This document shows, one piece after another, positions 43,126 through 54,995 of a DNA stretch of 64,000 bases. The number at the start of each line of letters is the position of its first letter. Within the stretch, counting starts at the first letter, position 1. The position numbers were made by a program, and so were the translations under genes. Below the pieces are notes generated by a model. The model searched no databases and was not told the origin of the DNA. It was given only the letters and a program-made list of their open reading frames with translations. Source of the stretch: Symbiotaphrina buchneri (lineage: Eukaryota > Ascomycota > Symbiotaphrinales > Symbiotaphrinaceae); NCBI GenBank assembly GCA_001599915.1, contig BCIG01000002.1, positions 1-64,000 on the forward strand, in the 5' to 3' direction.

Positions 43126-44602
43126 TCGTCGTTTGATCTGAACGATGATTAACTCGGTGTTTGAGCAATATATAGGCCTTCCATGACTTACTGTGTGCCT
43201 TTCATCATGATCACTTCTTCGCAACGAGAAGGTGGCTTTTGTAAAACAAAAGCCGATTTGCCTGTTGCCACTTGCGAACTCCGCACGGGCAGGCCCACAA
43301 AATGATAGGTTCAGGAAGATTGGAGACCCGAGAAGAAAGAAAAAAGTACCGGTCCCCCGATATGCTACAATTTAGGCCTTAACCCCTGAAACAAAGGAGA
43401 AGACTTTATATAAGAGAAATAAATATATATACATGCATACATGTATATAAAACCAAATTGTCCGACCTAAAACAGGAAGGAGGAAAAAAACAAGGAGCAA
43501 GGGGTTTCAGGGGGTTTAAATATTCGGGGCGGCTGCTGCTGGTGCGGGGTATTCCCTAGCAAACACCGCAGCGTGATCTGCATTCCCTGAGCGTAGCAAA
43601 CAGCAAGTAGCAAACATTAGGTTGTGATGTCGGTGCGGGGTCGATGTTTGCCTCATTGTGAATGGCATGCGTCGCTGGCAGGCTTTCTGCACCCACCCTT
43701 TCCCTGTAATGGAGAGGGCATCTCTCGCACCGAGAGAATGGGAAGTTGCGGCCTAATATTCCGTACCGGCGCAGCCTGTAATGCCATCGCAGCAGCGTCG
43801 TGGGTGGCAGTTGCTCGTATGACGCTTCGACCCCGCACTTTCCATGGCGATCAAGATGGCCGATCCGTATGACCGATCCGCAGTGATGGCTCCAGAATGA
43901 CTCACGAGCGGGGTAAGAGCAAAATCGGAATATCTGGATCTGTGAATGACTAGCTTTGCTCCGTGCCACAACGTAGCCTTTTCAGGAGGTGCAGCAGTCT
44001 ATGTGGTCGCAGCGGGCTGCGATGAGGTGCTTGCCGGAGAGAAAAAGAATACTGGAGTTGGAATATCGGAAGGGCACGACGTCAGGAGGCATTATCCCCT
44101 GAATCTCATTCCGCTATCTAATCTGGAAGTCGCCGTGGTGCCCCTGGCGATCTGCCCCTGGCGATTTAATCTTGCCGAGGCTGCTTAGATAAGGCACAGC
44201 GGCTCTCTCACGTGACCACCTCAGACTTCCGGCGGATCTTGGCAGCAAAGTCGATGACGTGCACATGCAGATCAAGGAGGCGCGACGCGGCGCGATCCGA
44301 TCTTAGGGCAAGATCTGGCAGATCTCCAAGATTGGCTTTGTTCATTTTCTCCACACGACGAGGCAAGGGACCAACGAAGATCACCGGGCAGATTATTGCA
44401 CCTCCTTCACTACATACAGTCACTCCTTCGTTAGCCAGGACCATGAGATCTCTTGATGCCTTCGTGCGTTAATCTGCTTCGGAGTAGGCAGCCAGTAATA
44501 ATCCGGTCGATATTCCCGTCTTTGCAATCTCCACGCCTTCTCTGGAATCGGAGATTTAACCAAACATCACGCCCTTCGATGAGATCTCGAGGAATCACTA
44601 CG
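43126..44602. other. gene-poor stretch
   Basis: At 43424-43449 a short inverted repeat, TATATACATG / CATGTATATA, lies in AT-rich DNA. The ORFs at 43.6-44.2 kb overlap on both strands and show no domain. The right end is the promoter of the UVDE gene. Confidence 0.4.
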
Positions 44603-46645
44603 ATGGCGAAGCGGAAAAGCTCAACCGTAACGAATGGAGCAAACCACATAGACGTGACGGACGGAGTACTCACACAGCCTCACCACCGAAACGGCGAGCG
44701 AGTCGTCGCAGTGTCGATGCAAAGGTCGCACCTCTCACGCCTAACGGCATAATCGACGGCTCTCAAACCGCAAGAGCATCTCCGTCAGAATTGGATGGTG
44801 CTCCTGGCCTCCGCGTAAAGGAGGACGAAGAGGATTCACCACTGTCCGATCTGGATGATATCGGGATAGAAGCGGAGGAAGTTATGAAGCCGAAGGTCAA
44901 ACCAAAGAAGGCCCCGAAGACCACTGGTCCGAGCAAGACAAAAGCCTCGGAGGTTAAGAAAGTCAAGAACGAAACACAAGACCCGCAGATTGCACCAGAC
45001 CCTGAGGCAGAGGATGATGAACCTGTCGAGGAGGAAGAAGTCAAGGCAGCATTGACCAGACCTCCACCGGTCAACAGTGACTATCTGCCTTTGCCTTGGA
45101 AAGGGCGCCTGGGCTATGTATGTCATTACGGACTTTCCATGATCATCACTGACGTATCAGGCGTGTCTAAACACTTATCTCCGCTACTCGAACCCTCCCG
45201 TCTTCACTTCCCGCACGTGCCGAATCGCATCAATAATCGAGAATCGTCATCCTCTCAAAGATCCCGATCAACCAGCACATCCTACGAAGAATCGGCCAGA
45301 TCGAGATCAACCTGCAGATATTGCTCGCGGTCAAGAGTATGTCGAATCGATCGGTTTGTCCAATGCTCGCGATCTGATCAAGATGCTTCGATGGAATGAT
45401 CGATACGGCATCAAGTTCATGCGTCTGAGCAGTGAGATGTTTCCATTCGCATCTCACGCAGAGTATGGGTACAAGCTCGCCTTATTTGCATCGGAAATTC
45501 TGGCTGAAGTCGGAAAAGTGGCAGCGGAGCTCGGTCATCGATTGACGACGCATCCCGGGCAATTCACACAGCTTGGAAGCCCGAGGAAAGAAGTTATAGA
45601 TGCTGCTATCCGGGATTTGGATTATCATGACGAATTACTGAGCCTACTTCGCCTTCCGGAGCAACAGAATCGAGATGCGGTTATGATTGTTCACATGGGT
45701 GGTGTCTTTGGGGACAAGGAAGCAACACTAGAGAGATTTCGAAAGAATTACACGAGATTGAGCCAAAGTGTAAAGGATCGGCTTGTATTGGAAAATGACG
45801 ATGTCTCATGGTCTGTGCACGATCTGCTACCGATCTGCGAAGAGCTGAACATTCCCCTTGTTCTCGATTTCCATCACCACAATATCATCTTCGATGCCGA
45901 TAAGATTCGCGAAGGGACAAAGGATATCATGGATCTGTACCCTCGGATCCGGGCAACATGGGATCGGAAAAATATCAAGATGAAGATGCATTATTCCGAG
46001 CAAACGGCGCCTGCTATAACACCTCGTCAGCGGAGGAAACACTCGGCCAGAGTCAAAGTCCTACCTCCATGTCCGGACGACGTCGATCTCATGATCGAAG
46101 CAAAGGATAAGGAGCAGGCGGTGTTTGAGCTCATGCGAACATATCGACTTCCCGGTTGGGACAGTTTCAACGATGTCATTCCGTTTGTTCGAGAAGACGA
46201 CAATAAAGCGTTGGACGCGGAGATGAGGAAGAAGGAAGCGGCGAAGAATCGAAAGAAGAACAAGGCGAAGAAGGGCGAGGATGCCCGTGAAAGCGCCGCG
46301 GAGGAGCTAGAGGAGATGGTCAAAGTTGTTCCCGAGGAGGAGGTCGGAATGGGCGGACCGCTCGGTCGGGTATATTGGCCGGAAGGGATGGAGGAATGGT
46401 TGCGGCCCGTCAAACGAGTAGTGAAGAAGAAAACCGAGACGGCCGAGGGTGCGGAGACTCCAGCGAAGACTACACCGAAGAAGAAGCCTGCGAAGAAGGC
46501 AGCAAAAGCGGCAAAGACGGCGCCGACACCGTCGACATCGGATGGGGAAGATGAGGAGCTGGATTTTTCGGAGGAGGTGGTGCCGTCGAAGAAGAGACAG
46601 AGTGGTAGGGCAAAGAAACGAGTGAGCTATAATGAGGACGAGTAG
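44603..46645 (+). CDS. uve1: UV damage endonuclease (UVDE/Uve1)
   Basis: This is an ATP-independent repair enzyme that nicks DNA 5' to UV photoproducts and other distortions, in the nucleus or mitochondria. The start MAKRKSSTVTNG fits the family. The next 120 residues are basic, then acidic (EDEEDSPLSDLDDIGIEAEE). The exon structure between 44667 and 44725 is unclear, since the PPKRRASRRSVD frame and the start frame differ. A 45-base intron (45118-45160) splits WKGRLGY from ACLNTYLRYSNP. The TIM-barrel core has NARDLIKMLRWNDRYGIKFM, MRLSSEMFPFASH, LTTHPGQFTQLGSP, MIVHMGGVFGDKEATLERF, LENDD, LDFHHHN and MKMHYSEQ, which hold the metal-binding His/Glu/Asp residues. The Lys-rich C-terminal tail looks like a nuclear signal. 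Confidence 0.9.
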
Positions 46646-46879
46646 ATGTAAGACAATCGCCTATTGCATCGAAGTGCGGGATGAGATCTCGGATCTCGAT
46701 CTCGCCATCCCAGCTCTTATCTCGCAACAACTCTATATTATATATAAAGCCAGTTAAGGAAAGGAACAATCAGCGCCCAATCGAGACCCATCACCGATTG
46801 ATCATCATCTCGTCAGTACCTCGCCCATGTGTGAGCATATCACCGCTTTCTGAAGGCAAACTGCGCCGACGGCGAGTGA

Positions 46880-47127
46880 ATGCGGGACAGACACGTCCTC
46901 CGACACGTAAGCAAAACATCCGCTCCTACGGCAATTGGCACACTTGGACAACCGTACTCTTTACGGTGGACCGTATGTACCAAGTGCCGTAAGAAAGAAC
47001 TGGTTCTCTACGGCAAATGGCGCATCCGCTCCTACGGCAAATGGCGCACTTGGACAAACCGTAGTCTCTAGGGTGGACCGTATGTACCAATTGCCGTAAG
47101 AAAGAACTGGTTCTCTACGGCAAATGG
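46880..47127. repeat. tandemly duplicated hairpin element, locus 2
   Basis: This is the same family as at 5.95-6.24 kb. Hairpin arms TACGGCAATTGG (46927-46938) and CCAAGTGCCGTA (46980-46991) are followed by TACGGCAAATGG (47033-47044) and CCAATTGCCGTA (47087-47098), a period of 106 bases. Extra half-arms CTACGGCAAATGGCG lie at 47008 and 47114. The GACAGACACGTC word precedes the block, as at locus 1. It again sits between two convergent genes. Confidence 0.8.
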
Positions 47128-47428
47128 CGGGGAAAGGTGGCAGTTTACCCACGACAGCGGGTGATTGAGGCATAGCTTCCATGCCCCGATTACTATCAAC
47201 TACAGTGTACACTGGCACATTGGGTCATTGAGTGATTTGAACTTTTTCCATTCTAAATATTAGCCTTGTTCAGGATATCCCACTATCAAAAAAGGCCGTA
47301 GAGAATCATCTCATCTAATATCATATCCGAGCCATCAGTATCGTAGATCATAGAAACCCTCGCCCAATGCAAATACCCTATTTCGATCATGATCGAGCGT
47401 CAAGAAAAAGAATACATATAAAGAACAA
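47128..47428. other. 3' spacer of the LPMO gene
   Basis: The repeat ends here. Only the short downstream region of the minus-strand gene is visible. Confidence 0.4.
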
Positions 47429-49099
47429 TCATGCGGCGACAATTGCACCGTTGCTGCAAGTCGTACCGGAAGCGACACTTCCCATGTCGACCCATCCACC
47501 TTGGTCACAGACCATAAACCCTGCACCATTGTTGGTACACTGAACGCTTCCATTGGTACTGCATGATCCATAAGGTCTTGCTCTGACGTATGAGTTGTCA
47601 ATGCAAGCCATCCCAGCTGCAACACTGCCCATGTTGATGTACGAGTCACCTGTACCGGAGCACATGGAGAAGGTGGTCTCGGATGTGCAGTAGAGACCTC
47701 CAGGTGTGCAAGGAAGTGACAGGGTAGCGGTCGAAGATGGTGCTGAGCTGGTAGAAGTCGGGCTGGTTGTCGGTGTCGATGTTGCTGGGAAGATTGTGAC
47801 AGTAGAGCCTGGAATTGTCACGGTGACGACGCTGACTGGCGGGGTGTATGTAACAACTTGAGTGACTTCTGGTGAGGTGGTGCTCATTGTGATGGTGCTC
47901 AGAGTGGTGGGAGCGGTGGAGGTGGTCGAGAAGAGAGTCGACGAAACAGAAGAGGCCGTGGAGCTCGAGCTGGCGATAGAGCTGAAACTTGAGGAGCTAG
48001 AGCTGAAGCTTGAAGAGCTAGAGCTGGAACTTGAGAAGGCGAAGCTGGAGCTTGACGGGGGGGAGCTCGAGGTCGAGGTCGAGGTTGTAGAGGTAGAGCT
48101 TGCCGTCGAAAGACCAGTGGACAATCTAGAAGCGCCAGTGGACAATCTAGAGTACCCGGTAGGTCGGCCAGTTCCAGAGAAGAAGCCAGTACCGGTGGGA
48201 TGATAAGTGTATGTTGCGTTGGAAATGTATCGACTCCTTCCGGGGCTGATTGGAGTGTTGGTCCCCACCGGAATGGAGAAAGTAGTGTCGGGATCGGCGG
48301 TGATTGAAGCTGACGATGAAGAGGAAGTCGTGGTTGCAGCGACCGAAGAAATCGTCGATGGAGAAGCCGGAGATATCGTAGCAGCAGCTTCAACTGATGC
48401 ACAAGTCGAAGGATAGACCGGCGAAGTGGAATCGGCACCACTCCCGTAAATCACATCATCACCGGGCTCAGCAAAGATAACCACCCTTCCATCAGAATCT
48501 GATGTACTGCAGTTGTTCCCAACGTTCGCAACAAACATGTTAGGGAGATCATCCATCGATTCGGTGACTTGTCTTCGCAGATGACGCTTGATCCGACTGG
48601 CGGAAGTGCCTTGAATGTTGACGACTGCACAGTTCATGTACATTTCCGGGTTTCCGATAAGATTGAACCATGTCCAGGCGAAGAGAATAGTACCGGTCGG
48701 TGCGTAGTATGGGATCGTAAAGTCGTAAGTTGTTGTCAATGGGCATCCACCTTCCATCGATTTGATGACTTTCCAGGTTGTACCGTTGTCGTAGGAGAGT
48801 GAAAGCTGACAGGATCCACCACCGTGCATAGCAGTACCAGCAAGAGTCATGTTATAAGTCGATCCTGCGGTGTATGTAGCCACCGGATCGGTCGGTGTAT
48901 CGAGGTTGTAGCCTTTGCAAGGAAAGTTGGAGCCATCGGCATTGAGAGGACTCGTATTGGAATAATCGATGAGGTCGAAAGGTGTATCGGGGTTGTATTT
49001 ACTTCGCAGAGCGTAGGGCCAGATCATCTCCATATGCGCCAGCGCGGAGGATGATAGGAAGAGGAAGGAGGCGAGGGTCTGAAGAGTCGAGCAGTGCAT
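47429..49099 (-). CDS. AA11-like lytic polysaccharide monooxygenase with Ser-rich linker
   Basis: The start at 49099 gives a signal peptide ([17 protein letters not shown]) and cleavage before [16 protein letters not shown]. The exposed first His with a second His in [16 protein letters not shown] forms the copper brace of LPMOs. The length and sequence of the first 200 residues are those of AA11, a chitin-active family. A Ser/Thr-rich linker of more than 200 residues follows, with long serine runs that explain the low-complexity DNA at 47.9-48.2 kb. Two Cys-rich C-terminal modules come next, [20 protein letters not shown] and a second [20 protein letters not shown], of the type called X278, thought to bind chitin. 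The ORF continues upstream to 49435, but the signal peptide fixes the start. Chitin as the substrate is inferred from the family. Confidence 0.85.
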   Translation of the reverse strand: MHCSTLQTLASFLFLSSSALAHMEMIWPYALRSKYNPDTPFDLIDYSNTSPLNADGSNFPCKGYNLDTPTDPVATYTAGSTYNMTLAGTAMHGGGSCQLSLSYDNGTTWKVIKSMEGGCPLTTTYDFTIPYYAPTGTILFAWTWFNLIGNPEMYMNCAVVNIQGTSASRIKRHLRRQVTESMDDLPNMFVANVGNNCSTSDSDGRVVIFAEPGDDVIYGSGADSTSPVYPSTCASVEAAATISPASPSTISSVAATTTSSSSSASITADPDTTFSIPVGTNTPISPGRSRYISNATYTYHPTGTGFFSGTGRPTGYSRLSTGASRLSTGLSTASSTSTTSTSTSSSPPSSSSFAFSSSSSSSSSFSSSSSSFSSIASSSSTASSVSSTLFSTTSTAPTTLSTITMSTTSPEVTQVVTYTPPVSVVTVTIPGSTVTIFPATSTPTTSPTSTSSAPSSTATLSLPCTPGGLYCTSETTFSMCSGTGDSYINMGSVAAGMACIDNSYVRARPYGSCSTNGSVQCTNNGAGFMVCDQGGWVDMGSVASGTTCSNGAIVAA

Positions 49100-49988
49100 G
49101 GTTGCTGATGTCGGTAGATGCGATGGATGATGAGAGCCATTGTGAGGTTTCACAAAGGTAGTTATATAGAAGGAACACTGCCGGCAGTGGAGAACGAAAG
49201 AAATGAGTGGTGAAGGCAATGAATGAAGGCGGGAGAATGAAAAATAAAGTATGTAGAGGCTTGTAAAAGAATTGACTTGATAGATGCTTGAGGCTCCGCG
49301 TCGTCTGAGAGCCTCAGGATTGGTCAAGCTGCGATGGAAAAGAAGGCCGGGGATGGGGCTCGTGCCAGACCCTGGAAATCTGAGGCTGGCAACATTACTG
49401 ATAGAACTAGTTGCCGAAGAGATGAAATAAACCAATGAACATCGGTGGTGAGGAATGCTCTAAGAGATGAGGAATGCATATGAGAAGATGTGGTTCGTCG
49501 GAGTTGAGATGGCGGGGCTGTAAGGAATGCGGGTGGACCCGCTGGAAGCACATGGTTCTTCTAGAACCCGAACAAAATGTGCCGAACACCTTACGATAAA
49601 AGTTTCCGGCCTCCTCAAATCGTGGAAAGAGTCAATATCAAACCATCTTGAGGGTTGGACATAGCAAAAGTGGCTGTCGAGAATTCAGAGCTTATTGGAC
49701 GACGCGTGTACGAAGTAAAAGACCCTGCCAAGACCACGCGAAAGACACGAAGTCACGAGACAAAAGCAAGTTGAGCGTTCTCAAGCATCCACAGTCAGAC
49801 CATGGAAAAATTCCGGAGGCTTCGAAACTCAAGTCTATTTGCTAAACTATCCTTCGCATAAGAGATTGGTTTCCCGGACCGAAGCTTCAAATGCTAAGAA
49901 GTCGCTCATGTGCGGAATTTTATTGCGGAACCTCGGAATCTCGGAATCCCACCAGCTACGTCGGCCCCACAAACCCCAAGCTACCATC
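49100..49988. other. promoter of the LPMO gene and 3' flank of the alcohol dehydrogenase
   Basis: No gene or repeat is supported. Short ORFs on both strands have no similarity. Confidence 0.4.
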
Positions 49989-51275
49989 CTAAGCTCTCTT
50001 GCCAAAAGCCTTGTCATAGTTGACCAAGGTAAACCGGTAACGAACATTGTCGTTGTTGTAGACACGCGTAACAGCTTCCTTGCAACCTTCTTCGCTGATA
50101 TCGATGGTTTGTACCCAACTCTTGATATCCTTTTCGCTGGCCAACTTGAACATGGCAATCATCTCCGGGCGGGATCCGATATGGCTCGCACCGATGGAAC
50201 AACCGTTCGTCGTGAAGGATTGAGCCTGAAGGGTCGGTAGTGGCTTGTCTGGTAGACCGACATTGTGGAACATGCCGTTGACACCCAAAATACTGAGGTA
50301 TGCGGTCATATCGAAACGATCGGTGGCATCGGCAGTGTTGAGGATGTAGTCAAAGTACATGTTCCATGGCTTTTCCCAGCCCTTCTCTTTGGTCGCAATG
50401 AATCCCTTGGCGCCCATCTTCTTCGCGTCGGCCTCTTTTGATGGAGAGTGAGAGATGGCATAGACTTCAGCGCCGAGAGCAGCAGCGAAGAGAATACCAA
50501 AGTGACCAAGACCACCCCTAGAAAATTATTAGCTCATTATCCGCAAATTGAAAGGAAGTACCTACACTCCGACAACACCAACTTTCTTCCCTGGGCCAAT
50601 TCCAGCACGAACCAAAGGCGAGTAAGATGTGATACCGGCACAAAGCATGGGAGCCGCCAGCTCAGTAGGGATGTTCTCGGGGATCTTGAAGGTAAAGTAT
50701 TCGTGCGCACGAATGTGACTGGAATATCCTCCTTGCGAGATTGTGCCATCGGGGTAGGGGGCATCGTAGGTATCTAAGCCCATCAGCATACGCAAACGGA
50801 TGACTCGGAGAGGGTGTACTCACCAACTTGATGAGGGCAGTAGTTCTCGTTGTCCGACTTGCAGATGCGGCATTCAAGACAAGCGTAGATCTGAGCGCCG
50901 ACACCGACACGGTCTCCAATCTTGACAGTAGAGACCTTTGGTCCGACCTTGATAGCCTTTCCAACAACCTCATGGCCGACCGCGAGAGGTAGGTTGCACT
51001 CTCCCCAACCGCCAGTGATCTTATGGACGTCACTACCGCAGACACCGCAGGCATCGATACTGAGGAGCAATTAGCGATTGATCCCCATCGAGCGACTAAG
51101 AAACATACGCGATATCAATGTCGTAGTCACCGAATGGCTTTGGTTTGAACTGGAAAATGTTAGATTCTCAGGCGAGTCATGACGACATCGTAAAACTCAC
51201 CTCTTGCTTCTTGAACTCTTGCCATTTGTCTTGCGAGTTGATCATAAACCCTTCAAAGGTCTCTGGGTAACCCAT
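49989..51275 (-). CDS. NADP-dependent medium-chain alcohol dehydrogenase (Adh6/cinnamyl alcohol dehydrogenase-like)
   Basis: This zinc enzyme reduces aldehydes with NADPH. Exon 1 (MGYPETFEGFMINSQDKWQE) begins at 51275 and is followed by short introns near 51155 and 51085, then IDACGVCGSDVHKITGGWGE. The catalytic zinc ligands are Cys in GVCGSD, His-Glu in VGHEVVG, and Cys in APMLCAGITSY. The structural zinc cluster is CLECRICKSDNENYC. The Rossmann motif is GVVGVGGLGHFG, split by an intron near 50519-50567. The specificity segment GAEVYAISHSPSK fits NADP. The C terminus ends NYDKAFGKRA. The gene is intact, about 360 residues, normal for the family. In fungi such enzymes detoxify aldehydes or make fusel alcohols. 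Confidence 0.85.
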
Positions 51276-52743
51276 CTTGAACGTGTACTTGTAGATATGG
51301 AGCTTTGGAGGAGGGCAAAAGCGAAGGATAATGAGTGAAGAAGAAGAATGGAGGAGCAAAGAGGACAGAAAATAATGCCCCTCGCTCTCGCTTGATTGCC
51401 TATTCCGACTGCCTGATCGGCGGGGAGTTGCGGGCAACTGTTCCTTCTCGGCGGGGCACCAAACGACGCCGGTCGAAAGTCAATTGCGTCAGGCGTTGTG
51501 AACGGGCCATGTGCATACGATACAGGCAAAAGACGTACAGGTACCGGTACACGGCACAGTACATCCCCCTCCACTGGCTCCACACCTCGGAACAATCACC
51601 TCCGAGGTACTTCGCACTTCGCAAAGGGTACTGAAACTGTATGAAGTACGAGCCCAGTATCTGCACGCGATGTTACCGTAGCTAAGGTACGTTCATCGAT
51701 TTCACCTGCCCTTTTCAGCTCATAGGCTTTCAATTTTCACGAGGAAGGAACAGCGAGCTGTTAATAGGCTATCAACGTCATCATTCATCGAGCAACATCT
51801 CTTGACGAAGAGTCTTTGCATTCAAAAATTCCCACTGGCAAAAGACAGCTCTACAACATGGATCCACCTCTGTTATCGGCCACTAGGGTCACGATGCTTG
51901 TAGTCGAGCCGACCAAATGCTCTCGCCGACTCGCCGAATTTTTGCGAGGTGGGAGAGCCGCTAACACAATCTCCCAATCAACAAGCACATCTGCGTGGGG
52001 GTCCGTGTGCGACGTCGCGATACTCAGGAATCCTGCAAAAGATGGCCAGAGTGACCGACGGTACGAGACGACGGTCCGAGAACGAGTTACTGTTCGACCT
52101 CATAATAATGTTAGGTTGGTGAGAATGAATTGCTCTTGTCGCGTGCGATCGGACTGCTGATGGTTTGGCATAGAGTCCGAGCCTCAAACCTCAATGTCTC
52201 GAATCGCTTTTTGAACATCAGATCCTAGTAGGCATCTGGGATGTCTCCGCGCTATGTCTCCCATCTGCATGACCTTTGCGTGCCTGAGATACTTGATGAT
52301 CAAAACAAAAGTTCTTCGACTCTTAGATCCGGAGATGCTCCTTTTGGTGGCTTGCGTCCCCAGCGGAATAAATAAAAATCACCGCGAACCGCCAAGGATT
52401 TACCCCATGGGACCGTGCGGTTCTGGAATGCCTGTTTGGGAAACCCGCGGATGATCATGCTACAGGATAATCTAGAATCCCCCTGAACCCCAGGTTGTGA
52501 GTCCTGCTTTGCATCCGTTTGTGTTCGCTCAGTTGCCGGTTTGAAGAGTTCAGGTTCGTATGCAGACATATTCCCCAGAATCCCGCCAATTGACTCTGAC
52601 CATAGAGTATCCTGTGGCAGTTATCGCGTGCAAGACCCTGATACCCCACAATCGCCGGCTTTCGCATCCACCCGGAACCCCGCATCAACATCAAAGACTC
52701 ACCACCGTCGTCATTCGGCACTCGGAACTGAAGTGAATACAAC
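51276..52743. other. shared upstream region of two dehydrogenase genes
   Basis: The Adh6-like and butanediol-dehydrogenase-like genes are divergent across about 1.5 kb. Overlapping ORFs (for example 51816-52160) lack similarity. Two or more GATA words are present, but no cluster. No gene is supported. Confidence 0.4.
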
Positions 52744-54075
52744 ATGTCCGATTCTGCTGGAAAAATGAAAGCAGTTCGCTTTCATGGCAGGAGGGATCTT
52801 CGGTTGGACGAGATTGATATTCCGCAGTGCGGTCCGGGTAAAGTCAAGGTAGACGTCGACTTCCTCCTCACACGGCGCTCTGCTGATCGGCACAGGTCAA
52901 ACCAGCCTTCGTGGGCATCTGCGGGAGCGGTACGCGTTCCGCAACCTTATCATCTTTATTAAAATAGATCTAATGCTGGCTAGACCTTCATGAATACCTG
53001 GGTGGACCAAACCTTACCCCGCATATCAATCCTCATCCCATAACTGGTGAAAAGGTTCCCTTGACGTTCGGTCATGAGTTCAGCGGTATCGTTGAGGAAG
53101 TTGGTTCGGATATAAAGGATATCAAAGTGGGTGACCGCGTCGTCATTCAACCAATCATCTATGACGGCACTTGTGGTTCTTGCAAAGCAGGGCTCATCAA
53201 TTGTTGTGACCAAAATGGTTTCGTTGGACTTTCGGGTAAGCAATTCCCTCCGCGACGCTTTCAACGGCTAATCGTGGTTAGGATGGGGCGGAGGTCTTTC
53301 GGAGCACTGCGTCGTGCCTCGTGATGCCATCTTCAAGATTCCCGACTCAATATCTCTGGAAATTGGCGGTATGTAAGCCCATTCGTGTCCAACGCAATGT
53401 CTGACGTCGACAGCTCTTGTCGAACCAATTGCCGTTGCCTGGCATGCTGTCAAGATCAGTCCTTACAAAGAAGGCGACGCGGCATTGGTTCTCGGAGGAG
53501 GACCTATCGGATTAGCTGTTGTTCAAACGCTTCTTGCTAAAGGATGTAAGAAAATCATCGTCTCGGAGATCTCCAAGCGAAGAAAACAATATGCCAAAGA
53601 ATTCGGTGCTCATTACGTGCTGGACCCTACCAAAGAGGATGTCGTTGCACGATGCAAGGAAATATGCGACGGACTCGGACCCGATGTAGGTTTTGATGCA
53701 GCGGGAGTCGAGATTGGTGTCAATCAAGCCATCAAAGCGATTCGAGCTAGAGGAACACTCGTGGAGATTGCAGTATGGGAAAAGGCAGCTGCTCTCGACC
53801 TGAACGCGTTCTTGTTCCGCGAGAAGAGCTTGATGGGCATCGCAACATATGTGGGAGGTGATTTCCAAGAAGTCATTGATGCGATAGAATCTGGTAAGAG
53901 ATGGGCGGACTTTCTGGCTTGTTACGTCCCTGATACTTCGTTTCTAGGCAAATTGAAGCCAGAGTCAATGATCACCAAGAAGATCAAGTTGAATGAAGTG
54001 GAGGAAGAAGGCTTCAAGACGTTGATCAATGACAAGGACAACCACGTCAAGATCTTAATCGATGTGAATGCGTAA
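52744..54075 (+). CDS. (R,R)-butanediol/sorbitol-type zinc alcohol dehydrogenase
   Basis: This is a medium-chain NAD-dependent dehydrogenase, most like Bdh1 (2,3-butanediol to acetoin). Four short introns split it: after GKVKV (near 52848), inside GICGSD (52929-52983), after VGLSG (53237-53281), and after LEIG (53370-53412). All joins are in frame. Zinc ligands are Cys in GICGSD, His-Glu in TFGHEFSG, and Glu in [13 protein letters not shown]. The structural zinc cluster is [14 protein letters not shown]. The cofactor motif is [13 protein letters not shown], followed by [14 protein letters not shown] with the Glu typical of NAD users. The C terminus ends [10 protein letters not shown]. The start [15 protein letters not shown] is the first ATG; the inner Met could also serve. 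Confidence 0.85.
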
Positions 54076-54995
54076 TTGGACGATCTCGGTGTGGAGCAAA
54101 GCACGTGCAGTGGCCGAGGCGATGCACGTTCGTCATTGAACAAGCGAAAGCTGATTCGTCGGGAGAATTCAGAGTGCTTACGTCGTTTGTATGCTTAAAC
54201 CAATACAGATCCCACCACCACTTCGGTAATGACCTCCGTATGGGTCTTCTGGACTCAGTTGTACAAGGTAGTGTGTGGGGTAATGGTGATGCAACGTAAT
54301 CGTGTCCTTTCCCTTTGAAGATCACCGATTGACCATCTTTCGCGCGGGCGGCACGCGATGATGCTTGATACACTGCGCGCCAGAAGGTCACGGGATTGGT
54401 TGCATTGACATGGTCCATACTGCATTGTCCATGGTATCCAACGTAGGCTGGCTGCTTCTGTACTGACAAAAGCCAGCTTGGAACCGTCCAGAGCCTGAAT
54501 CCGGAGCAAGTTACGCTTCGTAATTAGGCCTTGCAAAGCCACAGCAGCCACTGGCCGGGTGCGTTGTGTTTTCTAGCGCTGGTGTTCTAGCGCGCATTCC
54601 CTTCTGGAAGACAGACCAATCCGCACTGACAGCGGAAGCTAAGCGAAACCAACCATGACATCAGTGACATCATTACTGGTGGAAAGTCACTCCATAGCAT
54701 TTGCATATCCCGGTTCCTGCGTCACACCTACCAAAACACGTCAACCAAGTGCAGAGACTTTTCTTTGGCCCATGTCTCAATCCGGTTTTGGCCCCTCGTC
54801 ATCTTGGTCTCTTCGTAAAGTCTCAAACTATTTCAACCCCTTCCTCTCCCTGTCCCAACCTCTCATTCCTCGTGCATCGGTCAATTCTCAAACGTCCATC
54901 AGTCCATCACTCACCAGACTCACACCATCCGGCGGCTTGGTGTCGACGATCTCTCGCTCGTCTCTCATCACCTTGAATAATTTCTAATTCACACA
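54076..54995. other. intergenic region and leader of the MARVEL gene
   Basis: The CT-rich, TC-rich stretch 54770-54995 looks like a promoter and 5' leader. The ORF at 54655-54987 is Ser/Pro-rich with no domain and is not called. Confidence 0.4.

Noticed and set aside
26000-43500. Starship-type giant transposon
   Set aside because: No DUF3435 tyrosine recombinase or other captain-like gene and no border repeats are visible in the window.
47862-48203. Glu/Leu/Val-rich plus-strand ORF
   Set aside because: It is the complement of the serine-rich linker of the LPMO.
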